In this document: positions 1 to 6,574 of the stretch, piece after piece | Layout: each line of letters starts with the position of its first letter | How positions within the stretch are numbered: position 1 is the first letter of the stretch | From: JAWLCG01 sp041687295 | GTDB taxonomy: Bacteria; Planctomycetota; Phycisphaerae; SM23-33; FEN-1343 | Assembly: GCA_041687295.1 (NCBI GenBank) | Contig: JAWLCG010000164.1 | Location: 1 to 10,633 of the forward strand | Direction of reading: 5' to 3' | DNA length: 10,633 nt | Program-made: the position numbers and the translations under genes | The notes under the pieces: generated by a model | Databases searched by the model: none | What the model was told of the DNA's origin: nothing | Seen by the model: only the letters and a program-made list of their open reading frames with translations

Positions 1-87
1 TCTCAGCCGCCGCACTCCATACGGCGCCCGCGTCCTGGCCCGAGCGTCGGTCGCTGGGGCTTGCGAGGTGGCCCGGCGGGTGGGGCA

Positions 88-116
88 TTGCCTTTGCGGT
101 TGCCTGGGCCTATACC
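88..116 (+). promoter_or_regulatory. Putative sigma70-type promoter
   Basis: TTGCCT (88-93) and TATACC (111-116) are separated by 17 bp, each matching four of six consensus positions. Transcription would start near 123, about 57 nt before the start codon at 180. Bases 1-87 show no gene I can support. This is a motif match only. Confidence 0.4.
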
Positions 117-179
117 ATGGAATCGGCCCGGCGGATGGGCCGGGGTGTCGCCGGTCCGCTGGAGCAAAGGAGTTCGCCC

Positions 180-803
180 ATGAAGCCCGAGGAGTTGATC
201 GACCTGCCGGTGCGGCAGTTCGTGGAGGCGACCGCCCGCAGGGAGCCCACGCCCGGCGGCGGCAGCGTGGCCGGCGTGGTGGGGGCCCTGGGCGTGGCGC
301 TGGGCGAGATGGCCCTGGCCTACACGCGGGGCCGAAAGGCCTTCGCCGCCCACGAGGCCGACTACGAGGCCCTCGCCCGCCGGCTGGCCAACGCCCGCCG
401 CATGTTCCAGGACCTGCTGGCCGACGACGCGACGGCCTATGGCCTCTACCACCAGGCGACCCAGGCCGAGGGGCCCGACAAGGACGCCCGCGTGCAGGCC
501 GCCCTGGCCGTCGCCGTCAATGTCCCCCGCGAGATGACCGCCCTGGCCCTGCGGGTGCTGGCCGACCTGGCCAGCCTCGCCGGCCGATGCAACCGCTGGC
601 TGCTGAGCGACCTGGCCGCCGGCGCGATCCTCGCCGAGGCCGTCGTCCGCCTGTGCGACCACAACGTCCACGTCAACGCCGCCCAGTACGCCGACCGCGA
701 CGCCGCCGACCAGGTCCGCCAGGCCAGCCGACGCGACCTCCACCGCGCCCGGGGCCTGCTGGAGACCATCGAGGGACAGCTCAGCGAGGGGTTGGGGGGG
801 TAG
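180..803 (+). CDS. Cyclodeaminase/cyclohydrolase family protein (FTCD C-terminal domain-like)
   Basis: This 207-residue protein matches the single-domain cyclodeaminase/cyclohydrolase family. Known members include formiminotetrahydrofolate cyclodeaminase and the bacterial methenyl-tetrahydrofolate cyclohydrolase FchA, both cytosolic folate one-carbon enzymes of about 200 residues. The diagnostic glycine-rich motif TPGGGS is at residues 24-29, followed by a small-residue helix (VAGVVGALGVALGEMA). The rest is helical, with the family-typical NVHVNAAQYADRDAAD stretch near the C-terminus. I chose ATG 180 because AAAGGAG (166-172) lies 7 nt upstream and the family homology begins directly after it; the in-frame ATG at 117 has no such site. 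No histidine-ammonia-lyase pathway or Wood-Ljungdahl genes are in the window, so deaminase and cyclohydrolase activity cannot be told apart. The gene ends in a convergent gap. Confidence 0.85.
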   Translation: MKPEELIDLPVRQFVEATARREPTPGGGSVAGVVGALGVALGEMALAYTRGRKAFAAHEADYEALARRLANARRMFQDLLADDATAYGLYHQATQAEGPDKDARVQAALAVAVNVPREMTALALRVLADLASLAGRCNRWLLSDLAAGAILAEAVVRLCDHNVHVNAAQYADRDAADQVRQASRRDLHRARGLLETIEGQLSEGLGG

Positions 804-817
804 GGGGCGGTGACGGG

Positions 818-881
818 TCAACGCGTCACTGCGTCACCGCGTCACTGCGTCAACGCGTCAATGCGTTACTGCGTCACTGCG
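818..881 (+). repeat. Octamer tandem array, left arm (8 x 8 bp)
   Basis: Eight uninterrupted copies of an 8-bp unit follow the pattern TCANNGCG (for example TCACTGCG, TCAACGCG, TCAATGCG); one copy reads TTACTGCG. Variation falls mainly at the fourth and fifth bases. The array begins 15 bp after the cyclodeaminase stop codon. Its reverse complement has the same unit pattern as the array at 1007-1078, so the two form a large imperfect inverted repeat across the convergent gap. Confidence 0.9.
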
Positions 882-927
882 CGGAGATAGCCCCGGTGCG
901 GTCGAGCCTCGTTGGGGACGGTCCGAC

Positions 928-961
928 TCCAACCCCCACGGATTGCATCCGTGGGCTTGGA
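928..961. repeat. Perfect hairpin between the octamer arrays
   Basis: CCCACGGAT (935-943) and ATCCGTGGG (947-955) form a perfect 9-bp stem with a 3-nt loop. The flanks TCCAA (928-932) and TTGGA (957-961) can extend it after a small internal bulge. It sits near the middle of the spacer between the two inverted arrays. No T-tract follows on either strand, so it is not a classical intrinsic terminator, though it could still end transcripts from the convergent genes. Confidence 0.75.
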
Positions 962-1006
962 GAAGGGCGTTTCATGACTCCCGGGACGCGGGTAGAGGTC
1001 TGTTCT

Positions 1007-1078
1007 CACTGACGCATTGACGCAGTAACGCAGTAACGCAGTGACGCGTTGACGCATTGACGCATTGACGCACTGACG
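1007..1078 (-). repeat. Octamer tandem array, right arm (9 x 8 bp)
   Basis: Nine copies of an 8-bp unit (CATTGACG, CAGTAACG, CAGTGACG, CGTTGACG, CACTGACG) run without interruption. They are the reverse-strand version of the units at 818-881. Aligning this array with the reverse complement of the left arm keeps the period exactly but not the order of unit variants. The arms may therefore have drifted or expanded independently after formation. The array stops 33 bp before the end of the RDD gene. Confidence 0.9.
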
Positions 1079-1111
1079 GTTCTCGCATCGTCGGGGGCGC
1101 CCCGCGTCCCC

Positions 1112-2863
1112 TCAGACGCTCGCGTCCTCGTCGCTCCTGTCCTCGGGGCCGGGGGGGACTTCGGGGCGCTGGTGGGGTGGTGGTGGCGGGGCGGGCGGGC
1201 CGGCGGGCTTGTCCATTCGATCGGCGTTGAAGCCCTCGACGAGCGTAGCCTCGGTCCGTTCGGCGCGGTCGATGACGGCCGTGCGGGCGATCACGTCGCC
1301 GAAGCGCTGCCGGTAGCGCGTCAGCATGGGCCAGACCAGGAACACGATGATCAGCACCGGCTGGACTTCCATCAGCTTGGAGAGGTTGCGCACGACGACG
1401 GCCAGCAACTCGGGCCGCCCCCCGCCGTCGCCGACGACCCGCATGCCCAGCAGCCTTTTGGCCAGGGTCGCGCCGAAGAGCGTTTCGGCGACGATGGCGT
1501 AGACGACGTAGCCGCCCAGCGACAGCAGGTTCGCCAGCAGCCAGCGCGTCGCGTCGCCGCCGGGCCAGCGGTTGTCCCGCCACACGGCCAGCAGGGCCTG
1601 GGTGTCGACCTCGGGCAGGTCCATCGCCCAGGAGACCAGCAGGACGAAGGGCGTCACGTCGAGCAGGAAGGCCAGGATCCGCTTGGCCCAGGATGCGGGC
1701 CGTTGGCGGGGGGGCAGCAGGAAGGGTCGGCCTCCCATCTGCCGCTGGCGGAGGACCCACAGCCCCATCAGCAGGGCGACCAGCACCAGCAGGATCCAGC
1801 CGCGGTTCTCCAGCCAGGGCGGGGGCTGGGCCTCGGTGCCCAGCGCGTCGATGGGCGTGACGAGGTTGAGTCGGTCCTGGGGCCCGACAGTGGCGAAGAG
1901 CCACTGGTCCGCCCCCTGCCAGGCCAGGGCGATCGTGTCACTGACCTCGGCCAGGGCGACCGGGGCCTGCGGCTCGAGCGTGAGCGGCTGGTCGCGCTGG
2001 GCCAGGAGGCTCGGCTCGGTCCAGCCATCGGGCCCGAGGCGGCGCAGCCAGACCTGCCGGCCTGCCTCGGTGCGGCTCGTGCCGGCCAGCGTGAGCGTGC
2101 CCTTGGGCGCCAGCAGCCATTGGGCGAGGCTGCCGGGGCCCAGTTCGGGCACGTCGAGGCTGAGCCACTGGCCCTCGGCGTAGCGGTAGAGGCCCAGCAC
2201 CTGCCCGGCCGAGCCGCGGAGCAGCACCGCGGGCCCGGCCGCGGGGACGACCAGCTCGGCGCTGCCGCCGGCGGGGGGCTCGACGGGCAGCTCTGCGAGT
2301 CGGCGCCATTCGGGGTGATGGTAGACGTACAGCACCGCCCGGCGGCTGGGCTCGGCGGCGAGCGTGACCGGCGGGGCCTCGGCGGGGGCGGTCGTCGCGG
2401 GGGCCGGGGCGTCGTCGGGGGCGTCGTCGGGGGCGTCGGCCGGCGCGGCGGCGGTGGCAGGCAGCGTGGCCGGCTCATTCAGGATCAGCAGGACGAAGAC
2501 GGATCGGCCCGTGGCGCCGGGCGCCGGCCCGGCCGAGGCCGCCAGCAGCTCCGCCTGCCGCCACGCCGTGGGCCAGCGGCCCGGGTAGAGGCCCTGGCGG
2601 GGGTGGTACAACTGGTGCCAGCCCTCGCGGAGGAACAGGTGCAACTGGCCCCGGGCGGCGGCGGCCCCGGCCAGCGTGCCGGACAGGCTGCCCTGGGGGA
2701 CCCACCGCCCGGCGTCGCGCATCAGGAGGGTCAGCTCGCCCGCCTCGCTCACCACCAGCCACAGCTGCGTGTCGCCGCCGACCAGCTCGGGCGCCGTCTG
2801 CGCAGCGGCCGGCGCTGAAAGGCACAGTCCCACCCATACCAACCACAGGGCCAATCGACGCAT
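1112..2863 (-). CDS. RDD-domain membrane protein with a large exported N-terminal domain
   Basis: This 583-residue protein begins with a Sec signal peptide (about residues 1-21, ending APAAA). A long exported beta-rich region follows (about 22-350), with recurring Trp/Leu strands that could form a beta-propeller, interrupted by an Ala/Pro/Asp linker near 140-165. A membrane helix lies at about 355-374. The RDD-type module starts near residue 388: RPASWAKRILAFLLD contains R395 and D402, and two or three further membrane helices follow (about 396-415, 440-460, 500-516). The C-terminus is a charged, proline-rich tail. The RDD family is membrane-bound and mostly uncharacterised; some members have been linked to ion transport. 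The second Asp of the canonical motif is absent here. ATG overlaps the upstream stop codon by one base (TGATG), with GAGGA just upstream, so this is the last, coupled gene of the operon. I see no recognisable ligand or substrate. Confidence 0.8.
   Translation of the reverse strand: MRRLALWLVWVGLCLSAPAAAQTAPELVGGDTQLWLVVSEAGELTLLMRDAGRWVPQGSLSGTLAGAAAARGQLHLFLREGWHQLYHPRQGLYPGRWPTAWRQAELLAASAGPAPGATGRSVFVLLILNEPATLPATAAAPADAPDDAPDDAPAPATTAPAEAPPVTLAAEPSRRAVLYVYHHPEWRRLAELPVEPPAGGSAELVVPAAGPAVLLRGSAGQVLGLYRYAEGQWLSLDVPELGPGSLAQWLLAPKGTLTLAGTSRTEAGRQVWLRRLGPDGWTEPSLLAQRDQPLTLEPQAPVALAEVSDTIALAWQGADQWLFATVGPQDRLNLVTPIDALGTEAQPPPWLENRGWILLVLVALLMGLWVLRQRQMGGRPFLLPPRQRPASWAKRILAFLLDVTPFVLLVSWAMDLPEVDTQALLAVWRDNRWPGGDATRWLLANLLSLGGYVVYAIVAETLFGATLAKRLLGMRVVGDGGGRPELLAVVVRNLSKLMEVQPVLIIVFLVWPMLTRYRQRFGDVIARTAVIDRAERTEATLVEGFNADRMDKPAGPPAPPPPPHQRPEVPPGPEDRSDEDASV
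2406..2438 (-). repeat. 12-bp in-frame tandem repeat
   Basis: GGGGCGTCGTCG (plus-strand reading) occurs twice in tandem (2406-2417, 2418-2429), followed by a 9-bp partial copy. In the RDD gene it encodes part of the Ala-Pro-Asp-Asp linker, so copy-number change would only lengthen or shorten the linker without a frameshift. Confidence 0.8.
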
Positions 2864-3831
2864 CAGCGGTCCTCACTCATCTCGGCCGACGCCAGCGGCG
2901 GGGCGGGCGGGGCATCCAGGTCGCGCAGCTCCAGCCCCGGCGGCGGGGAGAACTGGTAGGTGCTATCGGGTACGGGGCGGGTGGTCGTCATCTGGCTGAG
3001 CCGCAGGCGCAGGCGGACGCCCGCCTGGGGCCAGCTCACATCGATCCGCTCGGGCATCAGGGGCCAGTCGGCCTCGGCGGCGGCGGTCTGGACGGGGGCG
3101 AAGTAGCCCCGCTGGCCCGGCTGCTGGCCGGGGTAGGTCCGCGCGACCATCACCGGCTCGCCGTCCGCGCGGAACAGCCGGGTGCGGATCGGCTGGTGGG
3201 GGCCCTCGTGGCGGTCGATCCACACCTCGCGCTGCACGAAGAGCCCGCGCCCGTCGGGCCGGGGGGCCAGGAAGTGCAGCTCGTAGACGCAGGGCGTGGT
3301 CTCAGCCGTCGAGGCGATGTAGGGCGGCGCGCCCGGATCGCTGCTCCAGGGCAGCACGCCCAGCACGCTGAGCAGCTGCGTGGGGTCGAAGCCGATCTCG
3401 TTGGGCCGATCCAGGTTCGCCAGCCGGCCCGACCAGCCCGAGCCGCCCTCGCCCGGCGGGGTGATCCAGAAGTAGTACACCCCGCTGGCCGGGTCGATGC
3501 CCATGCGGAAGACCTCGCTGCCCAGCTCCGTGCCGCGCAGGATGAACGCCGGCGTCGCCAGCGGGTCGGCCGGGTCGCGCCGGAGGACCAGGTTGCCCGA
3601 GGGCAGGCGGTAGTGGCGCTCCCGGCCATCCTCGCGCCACCACACTTCGGTGTCGGCCCGGGCCCAGAGCTGCTCGATGGGCAGCGCCCGGGCGTTGTGC
3701 AGGGCGACCAGCTCCTCGGCGCTCAGCACCCGCTCGGGGCAGATGCGCTCCTGGGCCCCCGGACAGCCGGTGCAGAACACGCACACGAAGATGGCCAGCG
3801 CCCCCAACTCTCCTGCATGCAGACGGTTCAT
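2863..3831 (-). CDS. Putative lipoprotein, LolA/LolB-like layout
   Basis: This 322-residue protein opens with a hydrophobic segment ending in CTGC, where C23 would be the lipidated cysteine. Residue -3 is Cys rather than the usual Leu, and E8 lies unusually early in the signal, so the lipobox is atypical. The mature part looks like soluble beta-sheet. A conserved-looking helix start (LHNARALPIEQLWARAD, about residues 44-60) is followed by alternating strands. A C-terminal strand set follows, with phrases such as VWIDRHEGPHQPIRTRLF, which recall the LolA/LolB/DUF4292 class of lipid-binding folds. That resemblance is by eye only. It starts at ATG 3831, overlapping the upstream stop as ATGA, and its stop overlaps the RDD gene start. 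It probably sits in the periplasm or an outer membrane beside the RDD protein's exported domain. Otherwise I do not recognise it. Confidence 0.65.
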   Translation of the reverse strand: MNRLHAGELGALAIFVCVFCTGCPGAQERICPERVLSAEELVALHNARALPIEQLWARADTEVWWREDGRERHYRLPSGNLVLRRDPADPLATPAFILRGTELGSEVFRMGIDPASGVYYFWITPPGEGGSGWSGRLANLDRPNEIGFDPTQLLSVLGVLPWSSDPGAPPYIASTAETTPCVYELHFLAPRPDGRGLFVQREVWIDRHEGPHQPIRTRLFRADGEPVMVARTYPGQQPGQRGYFAPVQTAAAEADWPLMPERIDVSWPQAGVRLRLRLSQMTTTRPVPDSTYQFSPPPGLELRDLDAPPAPPLASAEMSEDR

Positions 3832-4331
3832 AGCTCCCCCTCGAGTATTTGACTGAGCTGTTCGTTCACCTCGGCGATCCTCTCATCGTCGAGTTGCGGA
3901 TTGTAGAGCTCGCACTGCCGGCCCCCGCGCAGCTTGAGGCTCCAGAGCTCCCGGCCCTGGTCGTCCTTGACCGACCGCTCGTAGGTCAGCAGGCGCTTGC
4001 GCATCAGGATCAGCGCGAGCACGAAGCGGAAGTTCTGCTTCGCCTGCTCCTCGGCGCCCTCGAGGCGCTCGAAGAAGTTCACCAGCAGGGCGTCGTCGAC
4101 GAAGAGCTTCTTCTTCTCGCGGGGCCTGGGCATGCGGGTGTGCCACGTGCCGATCAGGTCGGGCAGGCTGGCCGGGTCGGCCTTTTCCCAGCAATCCAGG
4201 CACCAATCGTGGCGCTGGAACCCCTCGGCCGGCTCGGTGAGCACGGCCATGTACTCCTCGTCGGGCTCGAACAATCGGCCACACTGGCTGCACGTGCCGG
4301 CGGGCCGGGCGATGTTGTAGTCCTGGGCCAT
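3828..4331 (-). CDS. Hypothetical zinc-site protein (two CxxC pairs)
   Basis: This 167-residue cytosolic protein has no signal peptide. Its N-terminus holds a probable zinc site: CSQC (C14, C17) and CLDC (C44, C47), 26 residues apart, around FEPDEEYMAVL. The middle has a basic PRPREKKKLF stretch, then a helical region (VNFFERLEGAEEQAKQNFRF, LILMRKRLL) and a C-terminal strand/helix part. I do not recognise a characterised family. The ribbon suggests binding to protein or nucleic acid, or simple structural zinc. ATG 4331 is preferred over the upstream in-frame start at 4523 because family-like sequence begins there and GGAAAAGGAG lies at 4345-4354, with a rather long 13-nt spacing. It is second in the operon, 40 bp after the 86-residue protein, and overlaps the lipoprotein start by 4 bp. 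Confidence 0.75.
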   Translation of the reverse strand: MAQDYNIARPAGTCSQCGRLFEPDEEYMAVLTEPAEGFQRHDWCLDCWEKADPASLPDLIGTWHTRMPRPREKKKLFVDDALLVNFFERLEGAEEQAKQNFRFVLALILMRKRLLTYERSVKDDQGRELWSLKLRGGRQCELYNPQLDDERIAEVNEQLSQILEGEL

Positions 4332-4371
4332 GGCTGCGGCGGAACTCCTTTTCCGGGCGGGGCGTCTGGGC

Positions 4372-4632
4372 TCAGCGGGCCTCGAAGAACCGCTGGTCGG
4401 TTCCCTCGGGCCCGATGCGGGCCACCAGCTTGCGGGCACACTTGGGGCACCAGCCGACATAGGCCGTGCCCTCCCGGTTGCGGTATACCCGCTGGTACAA
4501 CTTACAGCAGGAAAAATGGACACTGATGTAAGGCCGGGCCCCGCCGGTCCGCGGGGAGCCCTGGCGGGTGGGCTGCTCGGCCCGGAGGCTGTCGATGTCC
4601 AGGATGTAGTCGTCCTGCTCTTCTTCGCGCAT
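4372..4632 (-). CDS. Small zinc-ribbon-like protein, first gene of the operon
   Basis: This 86-residue protein has an acidic N-terminus (MREEEQDDYILDIDSL), a short low-complexity spacer, and a compact C-terminal domain. Two cysteine pairs, C42-C43 and C62-x2-C65 (CPKC), are placed as in a zinc ribbon. An aromatic and basic segment (KLYQRVYRNREGTAYVGW) lies between them. I recall similar short proteins in planctomycetes but know no function for them. ATG 4632 has GGAGAG about 10 nt upstream. The longer frame from 4710 adds a Gly/Arg-rich stretch with no ribosome site and would begin almost at the predicted transcription start, so I reject it. It leads the four-gene minus-strand operon and is probably cytosolic. 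Confidence 0.75.
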   Translation of the reverse strand: MREEEQDDYILDIDSLRAEQPTRQGSPRTGGARPYISVHFSCCKLYQRVYRNREGTAYVGWCPKCARKLVARIGPEGTDQRFFEAR

Positions 4633-4721
4633 CACCGATTCTCTCCAGCCGCGAGGCCGACCGCCGCCGCCGGCTCTGCTGCCGACGCTTTCGCCGACGC
4701 CGGACCCCACGGGCCTGCATC

Positions 4722-4750
4722 ATCCTACCCGAGCGAGCCGCCGGTGTGAA
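4722..4750 (-). promoter_or_regulatory. Putative promoter of the minus-strand operon
   Basis: Read on the minus strand, TTCACA (4750-4745) and TAGGAT (4727-4722) are separated by 17 bp. They match five and four of six sigma70 consensus bases. Transcription would begin near 4715, leaving a leader of about 83 nt before ATG 4632. It is the only good candidate upstream of the four-gene operon. Confidence 0.5.
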
Positions 4751-4777
4751 CCGGCCACAGACTTCGAATCCCGGTAG

Positions 4778-4794
4778 GCCGGACGCAGTCCGGC
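4778..4794. repeat. Short palindrome GCCGGAC/GTCCGGC
   Basis: GCCGGAC (4778-4784) and GTCCGGC (4788-4794) form a perfect 7-bp stem with loop GCA. It is the first of a cluster of intergenic palindromes between the divergent promoters. Confidence 0.7.
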
Positions 4795-4866
4795 TGGGGC
4801 GAGGCTCCCCATGCGGCGCCCTGGCCCAGCTTTGGCGTCTCCGGAAAGCAAGAAACGTCCGGGTGT

Positions 4867-4891
4867 CGTGGCTACGGCGTCTGTAGCCACG
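4867..4891. repeat. 9-bp inverted repeat CGTGGCTAC/GTAGCCACG
   Basis: CGTGGCTAC (4867-4875) and GTAGCCACG (4883-4891) form a perfect 9-bp stem around a 7-nt loop. It lies within the non-coding divergent gap. Palindromes of the GTAGCCACG kind recur in planctomycete intergenic DNA as far as I remember, but copy number cannot be judged from this window. Confidence 0.75.
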
Positions 4892-4966
4892 TCTTGAGGC
4901 CAGCGTTGCCCCTTGGATCCCCCAGACGCTATAGCCGGCGCCCCGGTTCTTGCCCTGTTTCTCGCG

Positions 4967-5025
4967 TGAGCCCCGAAGGGGCACCAGTGCACCACGGTGC
5001 GGCACTGCCGCCCCTTCGGGGCTCA
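4967..5025. repeat. Large inverted repeat with 16-bp perfect arms
   Basis: TGAGCCCCGAAGGGGC (4967-4982) is the exact reverse complement of 5010-5025. Inside, CAGTGC (4985-4990) pairs with GCACTG (5002-5007), so the whole 59-bp unit can fold into one long nested hairpin. Each outer arm is itself palindromic (GCCCC-TTC-GGGGC). This REP-like (repetitive extragenic palindrome) element is the most structured part of the divergent gap. Confidence 0.85.
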
Positions 5026-5046
5026 AATCATTGGGGGACGCCTGTT

Positions 5047-5066
5047 CCGGGGGCTCACGCCCCCGG
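5047..5066. repeat. 8-bp perfect hairpin CCGGGGGC/GCCCCCGG
   Basis: CCGGGGGC (5047-5054) and GCCCCCGG (5059-5066) pair perfectly around loop TCAC. It lies 21 bp after the large inverted repeat and 12 bp before another copy of the 15-bp motif. No T-tract follows, so a terminator role is unlikely. Confidence 0.75.
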
Positions 5067-5078
5067 CCAAAAACTGGC

Positions 5079-5093
5079 GCCCCTTCGGGGCTC
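5079..5093. repeat. Third copy of the 15-bp GCCCCTTCGGGGCTC motif
   Basis: The 15-bp motif is identical to 5010-5024 and to the reverse complement of 4968-4982. This makes three copies within about 125 bp, two direct and one inverted. GCCCC-TTC-GGGGC can form a 5-bp stem. The rest of 5094-5187 shows nothing I can name. Confidence 0.8.
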
Positions 5094-5187
5094 CGATCCA
5101 TGCTCCTTTGGGATTGTGGTCCACGGTCCTTGGGGACTGGGGTCTGGACTCCCCTGAGGCCGAAGGCAGAGGGACCCACCAAAGCCC

Positions 5188-5216
5188 TTGCACTAGCCGG
5201 GCGGGGCGGGTATGTG
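5188..5216 (+). promoter_or_regulatory. Weak promoter candidate for the first URO-D gene
   Basis: TTGCAC (5188-5193) and TATGTG (5211-5216) are 17 bp apart, each matching only three of six consensus bases. The position, about 27 nt before ATG 5250 from a start near 5223, is reasonable. Support is weak. Confidence 0.25.
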
Positions 5217-5249
5217 TGCCGGGGTGAATTTCTTGACAGGAGATGCGCC

Positions 5250-6293
5250 ATGGCGATGAGCCCCCGCGAGCGTTGGCTGGCCCTGCTGAACGGCCAGAAG
5301 CCCGACCGTGTGCCGACCGATTACTGGGCGACCGGGGAGGTGACCGAGCGTCTGTTGCGCGAGCTGGGCTGCGCCGACCGCGATGCCCTGTACGACCGCC
5401 TGCACATCGACGGCGTGGACTTTCTCGGCGCCCGCCACCGGCGGGGGGGCTTTAGCGGGCTCTGGGGCGTCCAGACTCGCCGGGTCGAGTATGCCACCGG
5501 CGCGTACGACGAGGTGGCCAGCCATCCGCTGGCCGAGGCGACCACCGTCGAGCAGGTGAACGCCTACCCCTGGCCCGACCCGGACGATCACGACTGGGAC
5601 GACTTTCGGCGGCAGGTGGGACGCCTCAGTGGCCACCGGGCCGTGCGGTGCGGCGGCTCCGAGCCGTTCAACCTCTACTGCAAGCTCCGCGGCCTGGAGC
5701 AGGGGCTGATGGACCTGCTGGTCGAGCCGGAGATCGCCCGGGCCATCCTCGCCCGCATCGACGACTTTCACTACCGCCTCAACGCCCGCATGTTCGAGTT
5801 GGCCGAGGGCAAGGTGGACATCACCTACGTCGCCGAGGACCTCGGCAGCCAGACGAGCCTGCTGATGAGCCTCGAGGCGATTCGCACGTTCCTGCTGCCT
5901 GGCCAGAAGCGGATGGCCGACCTGGCTCGCCAGCACGGCATCCACGTCTTCTACCACACCGACGGGGCGGCCCGGCCAGCGATTCCGGACCTGCTCGACG
6001 TCACCGGCATCGAGGTCCTCAACCCCATCCAGTGGCGCTGCCCCGGGATGGAGCGCGAGGGGCTCGTCCGCGACTTCGGCGACCGGCTGATCTTCCATGG
6101 CGCCGTCGACAACCAGCAGACCCTGCCGTTCGGCTCGGTCCAGGACGTCCGCGAGGAGGTGCTCGACAACCTCCGCATCTTCGCCTGGCCCGTCCGGTAC
6201 ATCTGCGCCCCGTGCCACAACCTCCAGCCCGTCTCGCCGACCGAGAACATTGTGGCGATGTACGAGACCGTCTGGGAGAATGGTCGGCTGTAG
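5250..6293 (+). CDS. Uroporphyrinogen decarboxylase (URO-D) superfamily protein, methyltransferase-like
   Basis: This 347-residue protein is cytosolic, with a full-length URO-D-type TIM barrel. It starts with MSPRERWLALLNGQKPDRVP, the opening typical of the MtaA/COG0407 branch. It lacks the PxWxMRQAGR motif of true HemE, so heme synthesis is unlikely. Family signatures include LRGLEQGLMDLLVEPE, then FYHTDGA (H236-T-D238), FHGAVDNQQTLPFG, and a C-terminal CAPCHNLQP (C319, C322, H323) followed by PTENI. In MtaA-type methylcobamide methyltransferases a His-x-Cys plus a distal Cys bind zinc. Here the HxC position reads HxD, so a modified metal site (H236, D238 and C319 or C322) is possible; this is my inference. 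ATG 5250 has AGGAG (5238-5242) 7 nt upstream; the frame upstream to 4950 is palindromic non-coding DNA. The substrate is unknown. A second URO-D gene follows. Confidence 0.8.
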   Translation: MAMSPRERWLALLNGQKPDRVPTDYWATGEVTERLLRELGCADRDALYDRLHIDGVDFLGARHRRGGFSGLWGVQTRRVEYATGAYDEVASHPLAEATTVEQVNAYPWPDPDDHDWDDFRRQVGRLSGHRAVRCGGSEPFNLYCKLRGLEQGLMDLLVEPEIARAILARIDDFHYRLNARMFELAEGKVDITYVAEDLGSQTSLLMSLEAIRTFLLPGQKRMADLARQHGIHVFYHTDGAARPAIPDLLDVTGIEVLNPIQWRCPGMEREGLVRDFGDRLIFHGAVDNQQTLPFGSVQDVREEVLDNLRIFAWPVRYICAPCHNLQPVSPTENIVAMYETVWENGRL

Positions 6294-6326
6294 ACAGGTG
6301 ATCTGCCGCCCGATCCCCGACGCCAG

Positions 6327-6559
6327 AGCCGTGGGGGCTCTGCCCCCACCCCCCCGGGATTTACCGCTTTTGGGCCACCCGCATCCACCGGTATACTCCG
6401 GGTGTTCCAGCAGAGGATAGGGCAACGTGGCCGCACGACCCGAGCGCCGCTGGATTGGCCGTGCCGCGCGGGCGGCCCCTCCCGGAGGGGGCGCCCGGCC
6501 TGTTGTGCGGGTGGCCCTCAAAGCGACAAATCCCGGGGTCTGGGGCAGTGCCCCAGGCT
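6327..6559. mobile_element. MITE-like element with imperfect ~50-bp inverted ends
   Basis: The left arm (6327-6382) and right arm (6507-6559) are imperfect reverse complements over about 50 bp. Both carry AGCC, a GGGGC..GCCCC mini-hairpin (6331-6349 and 6540-6556), GGGATTT, CGCTTT and GGGCCACCCGC in the same order once one is reversed. The interior (6383-6506) has no gene. Size, inverted ends and intergenic placement resemble a non-autonomous miniature element or a large REP/BIME-type repeat. No target-site duplication is clear. A TATACT at 6392-6397 inside might act as a -10 box, but its -35 is poor. It fills most of the 315-bp gap between the two URO-D genes. Confidence 0.7.
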
Positions 6560-6574
6560 GTTTCTTCTGTGGAA

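Noticed and set aside
818..1078. CRISPR array
   Set aside because: The units are contiguous 8-mers with no unique spacers, and no cas genes are present.
1172..2818. 548-codon open frame on the plus strand opposite the RDD gene
   Set aside because: High GC leaves the antisense frame open. The translation is Gly/Gln/Arg-rich low complexity, and the minus-strand product has a signal peptide, membrane helices and operon overlaps.
3849..4526. 225-codon plus-strand open frame opposite the CxxC protein
   Set aside because: Shadow frame; the opposite strand has zinc-site motifs, ribosome sites and operon overlaps.
4633..4710. Longer start for the 86-residue zinc-site protein
   Set aside because: The stretch is Gly/Arg-rich with no ribosome site, and it begins almost at the predicted transcription start.
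5233..5238. TTGACA as a -35 box for the first URO-D gene
   Set aside because: It abuts the ribosome site, so a matching -10 would fall inside the coding region.
4950..5249. N-terminal extension of the first URO-D protein
   Set aside because: The extension translates palindromic repeats, while the ATG at 5250 has a good ribosome site and the usual family N-terminus.
6331..6349. Intrinsic terminator of the first URO-D gene (GTGGGGGC/GCCCCCAC)
   Set aside because: The stem is real, but it is followed by C-tracts rather than T-tracts and is better explained as part of the inverted-repeat element arm.
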